DNA of 64,000 bases. Origin: JACMJL01 sp963791805. GTDB lineage: Bacteria > Bacillota > Clostridia > Clostridiales > Clostridiaceae. The position numbers were made by a program, and so were the translations under genes. Position 1 is the first letter of the stretch. Every line of letters starts with the position of its first letter. The stretch lies in NCBI GenBank assembly GCA_963791805.1, contig CAWBTU010000006.1:1674001-1738000 (forward strand), read 5' to 3'. The notes under the pieces were generated by a model. It was not told the origin of the DNA, made no database searches, and saw only the letters and a list, made by a program, of their open reading frames with translations. Positions 8,509 through 17,314 of the stretch are shown here, piece by piece.

Positions 8509-9932
8509 TATAAAATCCTTATCTCTAAAGGCGAAAAATCATCTGATATTACATGTGTAGCACAGGAAACGCATGGATCAAAGCTTCTTACAATTCTTCC
8601 AATTTCAATTGGATTCTTAGTATCTTCAATAGACGTTCCAATTAGTGCCTTTTCAAGTACACCTTTTACCCCTTTTGAATCCTGAGGAGATAGATTCCAT
8701 CCACTGGGTGTAATTATGTCATAATTCATGATTTTTTTATCCTCTATATTAATCCAATGACCTAATGAACCTCTTACTGTATCTATTAACCCTTTTCCTT
8801 TACTAGTAACTGGTATTTCATAGCTTAAGGGACTCGCTAAAGTTTTATCTCTTAAAAATTCTTCTAGTCTTTCTATTTTCCCTTCCAAAATTTCAACTAT
8901 TATTTTTGTTTCAATCACCCTTGCTAGTATTCGATCCATAGCAGCAATCCTATTTTTATATTTTCCGCTAATAATCATTCTAGCTAGTGGTCCTACTTCC
9001 ATTGAATAACCTTCATATCTTGGTGCCTTAATCCAGCTATAGGCTTTATCTTTAGAAGAATTTTCATCAATTGGTTTTTCACCCGGCACGTTTTCTATGT
9101 TTTTTCCTTCAAACCAAGAACTATAAATATTTTCACTTATTTTAGACGAATCAAAAGCCTGTAACTTCTTATCAATTAAAATAGCAGGTTCAACGTAATT
9201 TAAGGACTTTTCACCAGTAGAATTGTAAAGTCCATAACTCATAAAATTACCATAGCTTGCCCCTTTAATAAAATAATCTTTATAATATTCAGCTATGGCC
9301 TGAGCATCTTCTATCATATTATTAGTTACAAACTGTTTTATATCATGAAGCAAAGCTTTAACTTTTATTAGCTGTGAAGCATTTATACTATTATTCATAC
9401 CACCAACAAAAATACCATGATTATGCGGAGCCTTTCCACCTAAAACAGCAAGGGCTTCATGGGACATCCTGCCATATTGTAAAGATTCAACATAATTTTT
9501 TTGCATCCTATTACTTAAATTATTCGGTAGTCTTAAATCTTTGTTGTTATCTTGATAAATGGATGATATTTCAGGTAATTTCACATAATCTGGTAAAGTA
9601 AAAAGGTAAAAATGTCTAATATGATTTTGAAGAAACTCTGCACCATGAATAATACCTCTAATAAGATTAGCTTCTACTGGTGGCTGCATTCTAATTGCAT
9701 TTTCTAGAGCAACCGTTGAAGCGTATGCATGAGCTGTAGAGCAAATCCCACATATTCTCTCTGTAAAGTAAATAGCATCAATAGGCTCCCTTCCTCTGAG
9801 CATTTTCTCAAAGCCTCTAAAAAGTAATCCGCTTGAACGAGCATCTACTATTTTATTCTTGTCTATTTCAACTTCAATTTCTAAAAAACCACTTATTCTA
9901 GTAATTGGATCTATTGTTATTCTTGATTTCAT
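8508..9932 (-). CDS. [NiFe] hydrogenase large subunit
   Basis: 474 aa, carrying the NiFe(CN)2CO active site for H2 cleavage. The L1 motif E-R-I-C-G-I-C-S (Cys61, Cys64) and the L2 motif D-P-C-V-S-C-A-T-H (Cys454, Cys457, His460) supply the four active-site cysteines. A 14-residue C-terminal tail after His460 (V-I-S-D-D-F-S-P) is the expected substrate of the maturation protease next door. GGAGGCC precedes the ATG at 9932. It lies 24 bases after the small-subunit gene. With a small subunit that has no Tat signal it is predicted to be cytosolic, probably an uptake-type enzyme. Confidence 0.95.
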   Translation of the reverse strand: MKSRITIDPITRISGFLEIEVEIDKNKIVDARSSGLLFRGFEKMLRGREPIDAIYFTERICGICSTAHAYASTVALENAIRMQPPVEANLIRGIIHGAEFLQNHIRHFYLFTLPDYVKLPEISSIYQDNNKDLRLPNNLSNRMQKNYVESLQYGRMSHEALAVLGGKAPHNHGIFVGGMNNSINASQLIKVKALLHDIKQFVTNNMIEDAQAIAEYYKDYFIKGASYGNFMSYGLYNSTGEKSLNYVEPAILIDKKLQAFDSSKISENIYSSWFEGKNIENVPGEKPIDENSSKDKAYSWIKAPRYEGYSMEVGPLARMIISGKYKNRIAAMDRILARVIETKIIVEILEGKIERLEEFLRDKTLASPLSYEIPVTSKGKGLIDTVRGSLGHWINIEDKKIMNYDIITPSGWNLSPQDSKGVKGVLEKALIGTSIEDTKNPIEIGRIVRSFDPCVSCATHVISDDFSPLEIRIL

Positions 9933-9956
9933 TTGGCCTCCTTAATTCCTTAATAA

Positions 9957-10838
9957 CTAAATCTGTCTGATAAATGGTTCCATGCCATCTGGAAATTTTT
10001 CCTGAGCACATCCAATACAAGTAGCATTATTACCTATTGGCCAATTAACATAATTGTTCCACTTCCTTGTAGGACAATCAGTTTTAGTTACTGGTCCTCT
10101 GCATCCTAATTTAAACATACATTCTTTATCACCAATTTTTTTTGAGAATATGCCTTTATCAAAATATGATCTTCTTGGACAATTATCATGTATTGTTATT
10201 CCATAAAATATTATGGGTCTTCCCTTGCTATCAAGTTCCGGTTTTCCTATTAAAATAATATGAGCTATAGTTCCAATAACCCAATCTGGATGACTAGGGC
10301 ATCCGGGAACCTTTATTACTTCTTTATTTAAAAATTCATCAACACTTTTATTCATCCCTGGATTAGGACTTGCAGCAGAAATGCCTCCATAGGAAGCACA
10401 AGTACCCGCGGATATAATATATTCTGCTCTCTGTCCAGCCATCTGAATGGCTTCCATTGCACTAATTGATCTACCATTGTACCTTGCTATAATATTATAT
10501 TTTCCATTATCTTTAGTAGAAACAGCTCCTTCAATTATCAATACAAATTTTGTTTCTAAAGTATCTAAAAAACTCTCAAAAGCCTTCTCACCCTCATGGC
10601 TCATTAGACTATTACTAAACTTAAGATTAATCATTTCCTGCAACAAGTAATATACATCTGGTGCATCTGCATTTAGTAGAGATATAATATTGCCTGAACA
10701 GCCAGAGGCTTCAAGCCATATAGCATTTATTCTCTCTTTGCCTGATTGTTTAATAAAGGTTACTGCTGATTCTATTAGGCTATTATTTGTATTGTTTTTA
10801 GAACTAATAATTGAACAATCATTTATAATCTTCTCCAA
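9957..10838 (-). CDS. [NiFe] hydrogenase small subunit with an atypical proximal cluster site
   Basis: 293 aa. Three Fe-S clusters are predicted: proximal (Cys47, Cys147, Cys180), distal (His217, Cys220, Cys240, Cys246) and medial (Cys255, Cys274, Cys277). The proximal motif is W-L-E-A-S-G-C-S-G-N-I-I-S-L-L-N: the second cysteine of the usual C-x-x-C is Asn50. From memory, cytosolic group 2 uptake hydrogenases (cyanobacterial HupS) share this C-x-x-N. No Tat signal peptide is present, so the enzyme should stay in the cytosol. AAGGAGGAATTTTTTG precedes the ATG. It follows the cytochrome-b5-like gene by 14 bases. Confidence 0.93.
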   Translation of the reverse strand: MEKIINDCSIISSKNNTNNSLIESAVTFIKQSGKERINAIWLEASGCSGNIISLLNADAPDVYYLLQEMINLKFSNSLMSHEGEKAFESFLDTLETKFVLIIEGAVSTKDNGKYNIIARYNGRSISAMEAIQMAGQRAEYIISAGTCASYGGISAASPNPGMNKSVDEFLNKEVIKVPGCPSHPDWVIGTIAHIILIGKPELDSKGRPIIFYGITIHDNCPRRSYFDKGIFSKKIGDKECMFKLGCRGPVTKTDCPTRKWNNYVNWPIGNNATCIGCAQEKFPDGMEPFIRQI

Positions 10839-10852
10839 AAAATTCCTCCTTA

Positions 10853-11269
10853 TTATTTTTTTATTATTCCAACCTTGGGAAGCTTATTTAATATCTGTGT
10901 CATACTATGACAACTATTATATTGAGTTGTTAGGTCCTTTCCGCTATAAAGTCCGAAGTGCATTCCACCACCCCAGGCGGAGTTTAAGCTCATATCATAT
11001 ACTATTCCATTTATTGCAACGTAGGCTGGATTACCACCTGTACCATCATACTTAGATAATTCCAGCAAGGTAAACTCCTTTTCCCTTTCTCTTTTTCTCT
11101 CTATAAATCTATGTTTTATGAGCATTAGTTTTTCTATTTCGCTTAGAATTAGTTTTTCATAATACAATCTTTCAACGGGACATTGGACTACAATTATTCT
11201 ATTTTTATAGAATTCTATTCTATTGTAAATATCCTCAATTTCAATTTGAGAATCAGAAAATACTTGCAC
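10853..11269 (-). CDS. Cytochrome b5-like heme-binding domain protein, first gene of the hydrogenase operon
   Basis: 138 aa. Residues 1-65 are helical, charged and coiled-coil-like; residues 67-138 match the short b5/MAPR-type domain: E-L-S-K-Y-D-G-T, P-A-Y-V-A-I-N-G-I-V-Y-D-M-S and W-G-G-G-M-H-F-G. The classical H-P-G-G axial histidine is replaced; the H in G-M-H-F-G and in S-C-H-S are candidate ligands. The start at 11269 has AGAAGGAGGGATAAA upstream. Being first in the operon with the hydrogenase subunits suggests it is the electron acceptor or an accessory protein. That role is inferred from position only. Confidence 0.8.
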   Translation of the reverse strand: MQVFSDSQIEIEDIYNRIEFYKNRIIVVQCPVERLYYEKLILSEIEKLMLIKHRFIERKREREKEFTLLELSKYDGTGGNPAYVAINGIVYDMSLNSAWGGGMHFGLYSGKDLTTQYNSCHSMTQILNKLPKVGIIKK

Positions 11270-11364
11270 TTTATCCCTCCTTCTAACTTACTAATTTTAT
11301 TCTTAATTCTTATCAAAATAATAATGCTATCCTATAATTATATGTATAATTCTATGCATAAATA

Positions 11365-11419
11365 ACAAAACTAAGTTCCAAAGAAATTCTTATAAGATTT
11401 CCATAGAACTTAGTTTTGT
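11365..11419. terminator. Hairpin between the lipoprotein gene and the hydrogenase operon
   Basis: Perfect 14-base inverted repeat ACAAAACTAAGTTC/GAACTTAGTTTTGT with a loop of about 27 bases that can itself fold. It lies downstream of the minus-strand lipoprotein gene and upstream of the hydrogenase operon. Confidence 0.6.
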
Positions 11420-11532
11420 AAAAAGACTATATTTAAGTACAATTATTTTTAAAAGTTCACATTGCCAACATCTATTTAAACAACCTCTGAATCTTCTATA
11501 GTAATTACATTATTCTTAAGTTTTCCTCCTAA

Positions 11533-12081
11533 TTAATTTTCATTAATATTTCTATAAAATAAATCTATTTCTTCTCCCTTATCTGTTTTTGCAGTATAAA
11601 AAACACTTCCACTTTTCTTTCTTGCGAATATATCTACTATTTTAAATTCTGTTATTTTCCTATTTTCTGTACTACTAAACCCATCTCTTGTCATATCTTC
11701 TAGAAGTTTAACACCTTCACTATCAACAATAAGATCAGATATCACTGTAGCGCCTTCAGTTGTGTATTTTATTGTTCTTACCATATCTCCAACTTTTGTT
11801 TTTTTATTATGATAATGTTCAATAAACTTATCAAGTTTATCAACGTTAGCGCTATTATAATTTGTGTTTACAACATCTCCATTTTTCACAGCCAAATCAA
11901 TAGGATATTGACTTGGCAGTTTGTCCAATGGCAAACATGAATTTACTTTGGATTTCTCAATTTTTATAGCTGAAGATATTGCTTTATCTGCTTTTTTTGT
12001 ATTGCTAGATGTTTTTAAAGAGCATGCAGAAATTGAAATTATCATAATGGCAATTGTAACTGTAATTAAGATTTTTTTCAT
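11533..12081 (-). CDS. DUF4362 family lipoprotein
   Basis: 182 aa. Signal peptide with lipobox I-S-A-C, so Cys20 is lipidated and the protein sits on the outer face of the membrane. The mature part has the DUF4362 pattern: G-D-V-V-N, then L-D-K-F-I-E-H-Y, then R-T-I-K-Y-T-T-E-G, I-S-D-L-I-V-D and T-R-D-G-F. The function of DUF4362 is unknown. GGGGGGATAATA precedes the ATG. It appears to be a single-gene unit ending at the hairpin at 11365-11419. Confidence 0.8.
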   Translation of the reverse strand: MKKILITVTIAIMIISISACSLKTSSNTKKADKAISSAIKIEKSKVNSCLPLDKLPSQYPIDLAVKNGDVVNTNYNSANVDKLDKFIEHYHNKKTKVGDMVRTIKYTTEGATVISDLIVDSEGVKLLEDMTRDGFSSTENRKITEFKIVDIFARKKSGSVFYTAKTDKGEEIDLFYRNINEN

Positions 12082-12263
12082 TATTATCCCCCCTGTATAT
12101 TAGACGAAGCAAACTCAAATAAAGTTTAAAATCAAACTAAGCTTTTTCTTTATACCTTACTAAATCCACTAAAGGAATTAATCTAGTAATTTTATCAAAT
12201 CAATTTATTAAAGAAGCTCCTAAGAGTGTACCACTGGTGTTAATTAATAAGAAAATAAACTTA

Positions 12264-12857
12264 TTATTTTAGCAGAGTCTTACCCGCATAAGCTCCAGCT
12301 AAAAAAATTGTGCTAATTAATATAAAATGCAAAACAAACCATCCTAATTTCCCATAACGTATTAGTTCTTGATCAAGAGGTTTTCTTAGCTCATTAGTTA
12401 TTATTAAACCTCCAACCCATTCAAATACTAGCAAAAATATCCACCACCAGGTATAAGAATCCCATAAATCCCACGCATGATTATATTTAATAAGTCTTGT
12501 TTTATTTTCAGCCCAAGCTTCAGAAAACACACCAATATGAACTATAACCCAATAAAACGGGATCTTATAGCTCCAGGATTTTGGACTATATCTAACACCA
12601 ACTAAAACATAAAATGGAAATATTGTTAGAATCAACGTAAATGGTATCTTTGAAATTCGTGGAAAAAGCCTATATGGAAAGGAATATAAATCAAGATATA
12701 TGAAAATATAGCACAATAATATTCCTATAATTGCACTTAACAAAAAAAGAAGTCCATATCTTTTCCAATCAATTCTTATTATAAGAAAGCAAATAACAAA
12801 AGTACCGATTAATGAAAGAATTGATATGTATGTTTCGATATTCCAACCAGCGTTCAT
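12264..12857 (-). CDS. CBO0543 family multi-pass membrane protein
   Basis: 197 aa from the ATG at 12857, chosen because TTGGAG lies 9 bases upstream; a longer frame to 12914 lacks a good ribosome binding site. Five to six hydrophobic segments are present, with many aromatic residues and the conserved A-W-D-L-W-D-S-Y-T-W-W-W block. This is the clostridial/bacillar CBO0543 family, of unknown function. The next gene upstream is more than 200 bases away. Confidence 0.75.
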   Translation of the reverse strand: MNAGWNIETYISILSLIGTFVICFLIIRIDWKRYGLLFLLSAIIGILLCYIFIYLDLYSFPYRLFPRISKIPFTLILTIFPFYVLVGVRYSPKSWSYKIPFYWVIVHIGVFSEAWAENKTRLIKYNHAWDLWDSYTWWWIFLLVFEWVGGLIITNELRKPLDQELIRYGKLGWFVLHFILISTIFLAGAYAGKTLLK

Positions 12858-13083
12858 ATTATCATACTCCAATACTACGTTATTAATAGTAGTATGAACT
12901 AATTTCAAACACATTATGCTTTTCCTAATGATTAGAATATATTTTTTCTTTCTATGGAGTTTTATAGTTTCTAACAGTTCATCAGTTTACATAATACTTA
13001 TTATTTCGCTATAATACGTTGATTGGCGGGTACAATATTGTAGATTAATACCATATCTTTTTCCAGAAAATTATTCCATAGGC

Positions 13084-13665
13084 TCATTTTCTAACACTTA
13101 CTTCTTCATTTCTACTTGCCTCTACTTTAATTACATATTTTGTATTAGGTAAAAAACTAACACGATACTTTTTACCTATGCTTAAAAAGTTTGGAGATGG
13201 TTGTTTATCTAAATCAAACTCCTTATCTCCAATTGCAATAGTCATGGAAGTTCCTATTCCTTGACTACTATAATAAGTAGATAATTCACCTTCATAAGAT
13301 GAATACTTTGAATTAAGGACTAGTGGAATATCCTTATAATAGTTAAATAAAAATGGCTTACTAAAGAAAATAGAACCAAGAACTAATACAAAACCAAACG
13401 CCTTAATTACAAATTTTGTAGATACTCTATTATCATTTCTACCATAAAAGAGTGCTGAATATACTCCTAGAATAAATAGAATAAATAAAGTAAAACTAAA
13501 AAGTACAATTTCACCCCAAAATTTTATTTTACTGTCTCTAGAAAAGAGTAAAATAGCAGGTATTATTAATCCAATTAGTAATATTACTCCTAGTATTAAC
13601 AATCTCGGTTTTTCATTAATTTTTAATTCTGCAAATTGCTTATTATTCAATATATTCATCTCCAA
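13084..13665 (-). CDS. Membrane protein of unknown function
   Basis: Up to 193 aa. Three hydrophobic segments (about 23-41, 48-70 and 87-105) are followed by a soluble C-terminal domain of about 85 residues, probably extracellular and beta-rich. The long frame begins with TTG at 13665 without a ribosome binding site. The ATG at 13659 has GGAG immediately adjacent, which is too close to be ideal, so the start is uncertain. I do not recognise the family. The C-terminal part (Y-E-G-E-L-S-T-Y-Y, G-K-K-Y-R-V-S-F-L-P-N) looks like a small OB-like or DUF-type domain seen in other membrane proteins. Confidence 0.6.
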   Translation of the reverse strand: MEMNILNNKQFAELKINEKPRLLILGVILLIGLIIPAILLFSRDSKIKFWGEIVLFSFTLFILFILGVYSALFYGRNDNRVSTKFVIKAFGFVLVLGSIFFSKPFLFNYYKDIPLVLNSKYSSYEGELSTYYSSQGIGTSMTIAIGDKEFDLDKQPSPNFLSIGKKYRVSFLPNTKYVIKVEASRNEEVSVRK

Positions 13666-13752
13666 TACTTGTACTAATTTTAATTAATCAAATAATGTTT
13701 AAGATTACTAGCCAATATATTTTTAATAAGAAACTCAATTTATAATCAACAA

Positions 13753-14549
13753 CTAAATAATAGATATTAATATTGCTTTTAACTCTTCAAAAATACCAGG
13801 ACTTGTTACAATTAATTTATGACCGTCGATACAACTATAAATAACTGAATTGTTTTCAATACTATAGTTTCCTACTATTGCATTGGCTTCAGAAGCTATT
13901 AACTTTGCAGCTGCAACATCCCATGGAAATAGTTTTTCTTCATAAAATCCCTGTAAACGACCGCAAGCAACCCAGCAAATATCTAGCGCTGGTGAACCTA
14001 GTCTCCTAATATCTCTTATTTTAGGTAGTACTAATCTTAATGTTTCAACTAAATTGTCCACATTCTCCTTATTATGCGGAAATCCAGTACCAATAACAGC
14101 TTGATTTAATTTCTCTATACTTTTAACTTGTATTTTTTTATAGTTTAAATAAGCCCCCTTCCCTCTAACTGCATAAAATGTTTCATCCAAAAAGGGTTAT
14201 GAACTACTCCTATCTCAACAATATTATCTATAGCAAACGCTATTGATATTGCTACCTGATAATGACCATTTGCATATCCAACAGTTCCATCAATAGGATC
14301 AATAATCCAAGTAGGCTCTTTTATATCATAAGTACTTTCCGATTCACTTTCTTCAGATATAAATTTGTGCTCTGGAAAAACCTTTAAAAGCTCTGTTTTT
14401 ATTATCTTATCTGATTCTAAATCTGCTGTTGTTACTAGTTCATGTTCATTTTTTAAATATTCCTCATATCCATGGCTTTCTCTAAGTTCTTTAATTTTAA
14501 GCCCAGCTAACTTAGCCACACGAATCGCTTCACATAGTATTTTATCCAT
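13753..14549 (-). pseudogene. Inositol monophosphatase family phosphatase, frameshifted
   Basis: The first frame (from 14549) has the metal motifs E-E-S-E and W-I-I-D-P-I-D-G-T (D-P-x-D-G-T). The second frame (to 13753) has F-Y-A-V-R-G-K-G-A-Y-L-N, L-G-S-P-A-L-D-I and F-P-W-D-V-A-A, the second metal motif W-D. The frames join if one base is added to the five-base A run at 14189-14193, giving N-P-F-L-D-E-T-F-Y-A and a 265-aa protein of normal length. All catalytic motifs are present across the two parts, so the break is recent or a homopolymer read error. As it stands each half should be inactive. Confidence 0.85.
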
Positions 14550-14570
14550 TCTGTATCCTCCTACATGCTT

Positions 14571-14963
14571 TTACACCAACTCAAAATCTATTTCTTCCCT
14601 ATGAATTATATGGTTTGTTCTATTAGGTAAGAATATTAGTTTATCTTTAAGAAAACTTGCTTTGATATTTAAAGCATGTAGTTCTTAAAAATCGAACCAT
14701 TTATATATTAGCATCTCTCTTTCTAACCCGAAAAAATGCTCCTCATTCTTTATTATCAATAAATCCTTAGGAAGACTAACTAGAGAAATCATAGCAATTT
14801 CATGGTATTCTTTTTCATTTAATCTAAAGAAATTTTCTACTATCCAAAGCAATCTTATAATCTTAATATCTTCTCCTAATTTTTCTTTAAATTCTCGCGT
14901 TAAAGCACTATCTGATGACTCTATCATTTGAACTCTACCACCAACTAGTGACCAATAATCATC
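14571..14963 (-). pseudogene. Nudix hydrolase remnant (N-terminal truncation plus in-frame stop)
   Basis: Reading from 14963 gives D-D-Y-W-S-L-V-G-G-R-V-Q, a recognisable Nudix box (G-x5-E-x7-R-E-F-K-E-K-L-G; the expected second Glu of E-E is Lys), then a continuing Nudix fold. A stop lies directly upstream of 14963, so the first 25-30 residues are missing. A TAA at 14685-14687 interrupts the frame after K-W-F-D-F. The same frame then continues E-L-H-A-L-N-I-K-A-S-F-L-K-D-K-L to a natural stop at 14571. Two independent lesions make this a true pseudogene. Confidence 0.8.
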
Positions 14964-15176
14964 TTAGATTTATATTACAATTTTGAATTAACTTTGACAA
15001 TAATTATACCATAAATTAACTGTTCATAGCAACTTTTCTAGCCTTCAGCTTCATTTCTCTATTTCTTGTAGGAATAATCGATGAAATATTCTTAAAAGCT
15101 TAAAACTAAAAATAATCTCAGCTCATTTTTTATGAAGCTGAGATTATTATATTCATAGAGCTTGTACTTCTTTATA

Positions 15177-15443
15177 TTAAGAGTGCAAAACTTTATTAAC
15201 TAAATACTTTGCTGTCTCGTAATCACTTTTCTTAACTGACACAACATATTGTTTATCATAGTCCATTTTCATCCCCCTACTTCCAAGGTTTCCTCTTGTT
15301 GCGCTCCTTCCTAATCCTGGCGTTGAACTGTTAATAATTTTATATCTATACTCAATGCTTTCTCTAGATAGAATCTCCCGTACTTTTGCTAGTTCCTCCA
15401 TTGAATATCCTATGTATACATCTTCTTTATTAAATAAAAACAT
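15177..15443 (-). CDS. Small protein of unknown function, DUF2007-like
   Basis: 88 aa. It begins K-E-D-V-Y-I-G-Y-S-M-E-E-L-A-K-V-R-E-I-L, an alpha/beta pattern like DUF2007 'putative signal transducing' proteins, and ends with S-D-Y-E-T-A-K-Y-L-V-N-K-V. A glycine/arginine-rich loop lies at about 43-58. GGGAGCATAAGAT precedes the ATG at 15443. It sits directly downstream of a truncated GNAT start. Family assignment is tentative. Confidence 0.55.
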   Translation of the reverse strand: MFLFNKEDVYIGYSMEELAKVREILSRESIEYRYKIINSSTPGLGRSATRGNLGSRGMKMDYDKQYVVSVKKSDYETAKYLVNKVLHS

Positions 15444-15463
15444 ATCTTATGCTCCCTTCTAAA

Positions 15464-15529
15464 TCATTCTTGTTTTAGCATATCTAAAAATTGTTTTGAA
15501 TCTTTGGTGTCAATTCTTCTTATAAGCAT
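15464..15529 (-). pseudogene. GNAT acetyltransferase 5' stub
   Basis: A 21-codon frame with a proper ribosome binding site (TTGGAGATAAAACT) reads M-L-I-R-R-I-D-T-K-D-S-K-Q-F-L-D-M-L-K-Q-E, the usual start of a GNAT N-acetyltransferase, then stops. The rest of the gene is absent; the DUF2007-like gene follows at once. Probably a deletion scar; it could also be a short leader peptide. Confidence 0.45.
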
Positions 15530-15730
15530 AGTTTTATCTCCAATCTATTATATAGCTTATTCTCATAAAAATTTAAGCAGCTTGTCTAAACCTTTGCAAT
15601 TATATAACTCTTTTAATAAAAATACTTAGTTTTTATGTATGTATTATGTCACTTCAATAATATTTTGTAAATATTGGTTTGTTAAATTGGGATATAAAAA
15701 ACTAGACTAATAGAAAAATATTAGTCTAGT

Positions 15731-16295
15731 TTACTCTAAAATATCTTTAATACATGCAGGAATATTATCTCTCTTCCACTGCAGTACTCCATTATTTAAA
15801 TAAGCTATATGTATAAATTTGTTTGTATTATCATAAATATTTATCTCATCACACACTTCTAACAATTCTATTAAATTATTTAATGATTCATAATATCTTC
15901 TTTCTATAGCTTCTTCTGAAATTCCATGTCCTCCTTTTAAAACCCTAATTTTAACTCTTTCTTTAGCAATTTCAGTATTACTTATTACTATATAATTCAT
16001 TACAATATGAAACCCATTTTGTTTTGCCTTCTTTATATTTTTAACAATGCTCTTACCTGAAAGAGTCGTTTCCTGATTAAAAGATATTCCATTTATAATA
16101 TAGTGCCTTTTTAAGTTTTACTGCTTCTCTTGCACATCTTATTTGAAGGTTACTGTCTTTCCATGAACCTGTTCTTTCTACCATTTCATCAGTATTTATT
16201 CTTTCTTCATCCTTATTTCTCTCATAATAAAAAGACTTATATATTGATGTTTTTCCAGCACCATTAACACCTGCAAATATAGTATACGTAGGCAT
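15731..16295 (-). pseudogene. Zeta-toxin-like P-loop kinase, frameshifted
   Basis: The first frame (16295-16077) starts M-P-T-Y-T-I-F-A-G-V-N-G-A-G-K-T-S with a perfect Walker A (residues 9-17). The second frame carries G-I-S-F-N-Q-E-T-T-L-S-G, N-G-F-H-I-V-M-N-Y and K-G-G-H-G-I-S-E-E, to a stop at 15731. Removing one base from the five-T run at 16108-16112 joins them into a 187-aa protein, the usual length of chromosomal zeta-like proteins. Zeta toxins phosphorylate UDP-N-acetylglucosamine; many chromosomal relatives have unproven targets. As sequenced the kinase is broken. Confidence 0.8.
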
Positions 16296-16315
16296 TAAGC
16301 TTTACCTATTACTCG

Positions 16316-16468
16316 TTATTGTTCCTTTTGTAATACTATATCCGCTAAAGCTATATAAAAATCTTGTTCTTCTTTTGTCTTTGCTTTTTTAAATAAATCC
16401 TCTAAATCTTCATGTGAATATTGCAAAAACTGCTCATACAAATTATTCTGTGCCTTAATTGTTTCCAT
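16316..16468 (-). CDS. Small protein upstream of the zeta-like gene (possible antitoxin)
   Basis: 50 aa, starting at an ATG at 16468 with GGAGG 7 bases upstream and ending at 16316, 20 bases before the zeta-like start. It is short, acidic and predicted helical (Q-F-L-Q-Y-S-H-E-D-L-E-D-L-F-K-K-A). Size, order and spacing fit an antitoxin or accessory partner cotranscribed with the kinase. No known antitoxin family is recognised, so the role is inferred from position. Confidence 0.6.
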   Translation of the reverse strand: METIKAQNNLYEQFLQYSHEDLEDLFKKAKTKEEQDFYIALADIVLQKEQ

Positions 16469-16570
16469 GGCTTTTCCTCCAATAAATAATACTTTTATTT
16501 ACTATATTATATCCTAAATGTAGCTATTCTTGTATTATTATTTTTTATAGCTTAATTTGTTTATACTGTT

Positions 16571-17095
16571 CTACGAGAATGAAATCCAATATCTTCGAAT
16601 AAAGTGCTCATCCTCTGAAATTTCATTTTCTAATATTCCACCATTAAAAATAATAGTTTTTTCCGATCCGATATTTTCTTTATCACAAGTGATAAGGACC
16701 TTTTCAATATTTAATTCTTTACATTTTTCTAAAGCTAGGCTAAGAATTTGTTTTGCATAGCCTTTTCTCCGTTCTGATTTCCTTACACTATATCCAATAT
16801 TTCCTCCAAAATTGATCAAATACCCATTTAACCTGTGACGGATATCTATCATCCCCACTACCCTATTGTCACATATTCTTACTGCTAAATAGGTAGAGGC
16901 TGGTACAAGGCCTTCTCTTACTGTTTCTTCTTTTGAATTATCTTGCAGCATAGAAAACCACTCATCAATATCATTGGCCTTTTGTAAGCCAGCAGTACCA
17001 TCCATGCTATCATCATTTTTTATAAATTCATTTTTATAGTCTAAAATTTGTTTTTCGTATTCTTTTGAAGGAAAAATTAATTTAATTGATTCCAT
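16571..17095 (-). CDS. GNAT family N-acetyltransferase
   Basis: 174 aa from the ATG at 17095, which has AAGGAG 5 bases upstream; the longer frame to 17128 has no ribosome binding site. GNAT features: V-V-G-M-I-D-I-R-H-R-L (beta 4), then I-G-Y-S-V-R-K-S-E-R-R-K-G-Y-A-K with the acetyl-CoA loop R-R-K-G-Y-A, and a final C-D-K-E-N-I-G-S-E-K-T-I segment. The layout (x-I-R-H-x-L-N, N-I-G-Y) matches the clostridial/bacillar acetyltransferase subgroup. Substrate unknown. Confidence 0.85.
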   Translation of the reverse strand: MESIKLIFPSKEYEKQILDYKNEFIKNDDSMDGTAGLQKANDIDEWFSMLQDNSKEETVREGLVPASTYLAVRICDNRVVGMIDIRHRLNGYLINFGGNIGYSVRKSERRKGYAKQILSLALEKCKELNIEKVLITCDKENIGSEKTIIFNGGILENEISEDEHFIRRYWISFS

Positions 17096-17314
17096 ATAAT
17101 CTCCTTTTCTATCGATAATTGCTATCACAAATTTATCTTAATTAAATCCTTTCCAGTTCTTTATATACTTTATTCTTCTTAACTTCAAAATGGAATTTAT
17201 GTCCAAATTATATCACTTTCGTCATAAAAGTCAATTAACTTTGTTTTTTATATACCAATTTTCAAATTACGTGATAAAATTAACATATGCTTTGCAAAAG
17301 GAGAGAGAAATCAT

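Noticed and set aside
17150..17314. Fluoride riboswitch upstream of crcB
   Set aside because: The expected conserved blocks of the crcB motif could not be found in the 165 bases before the first gene.
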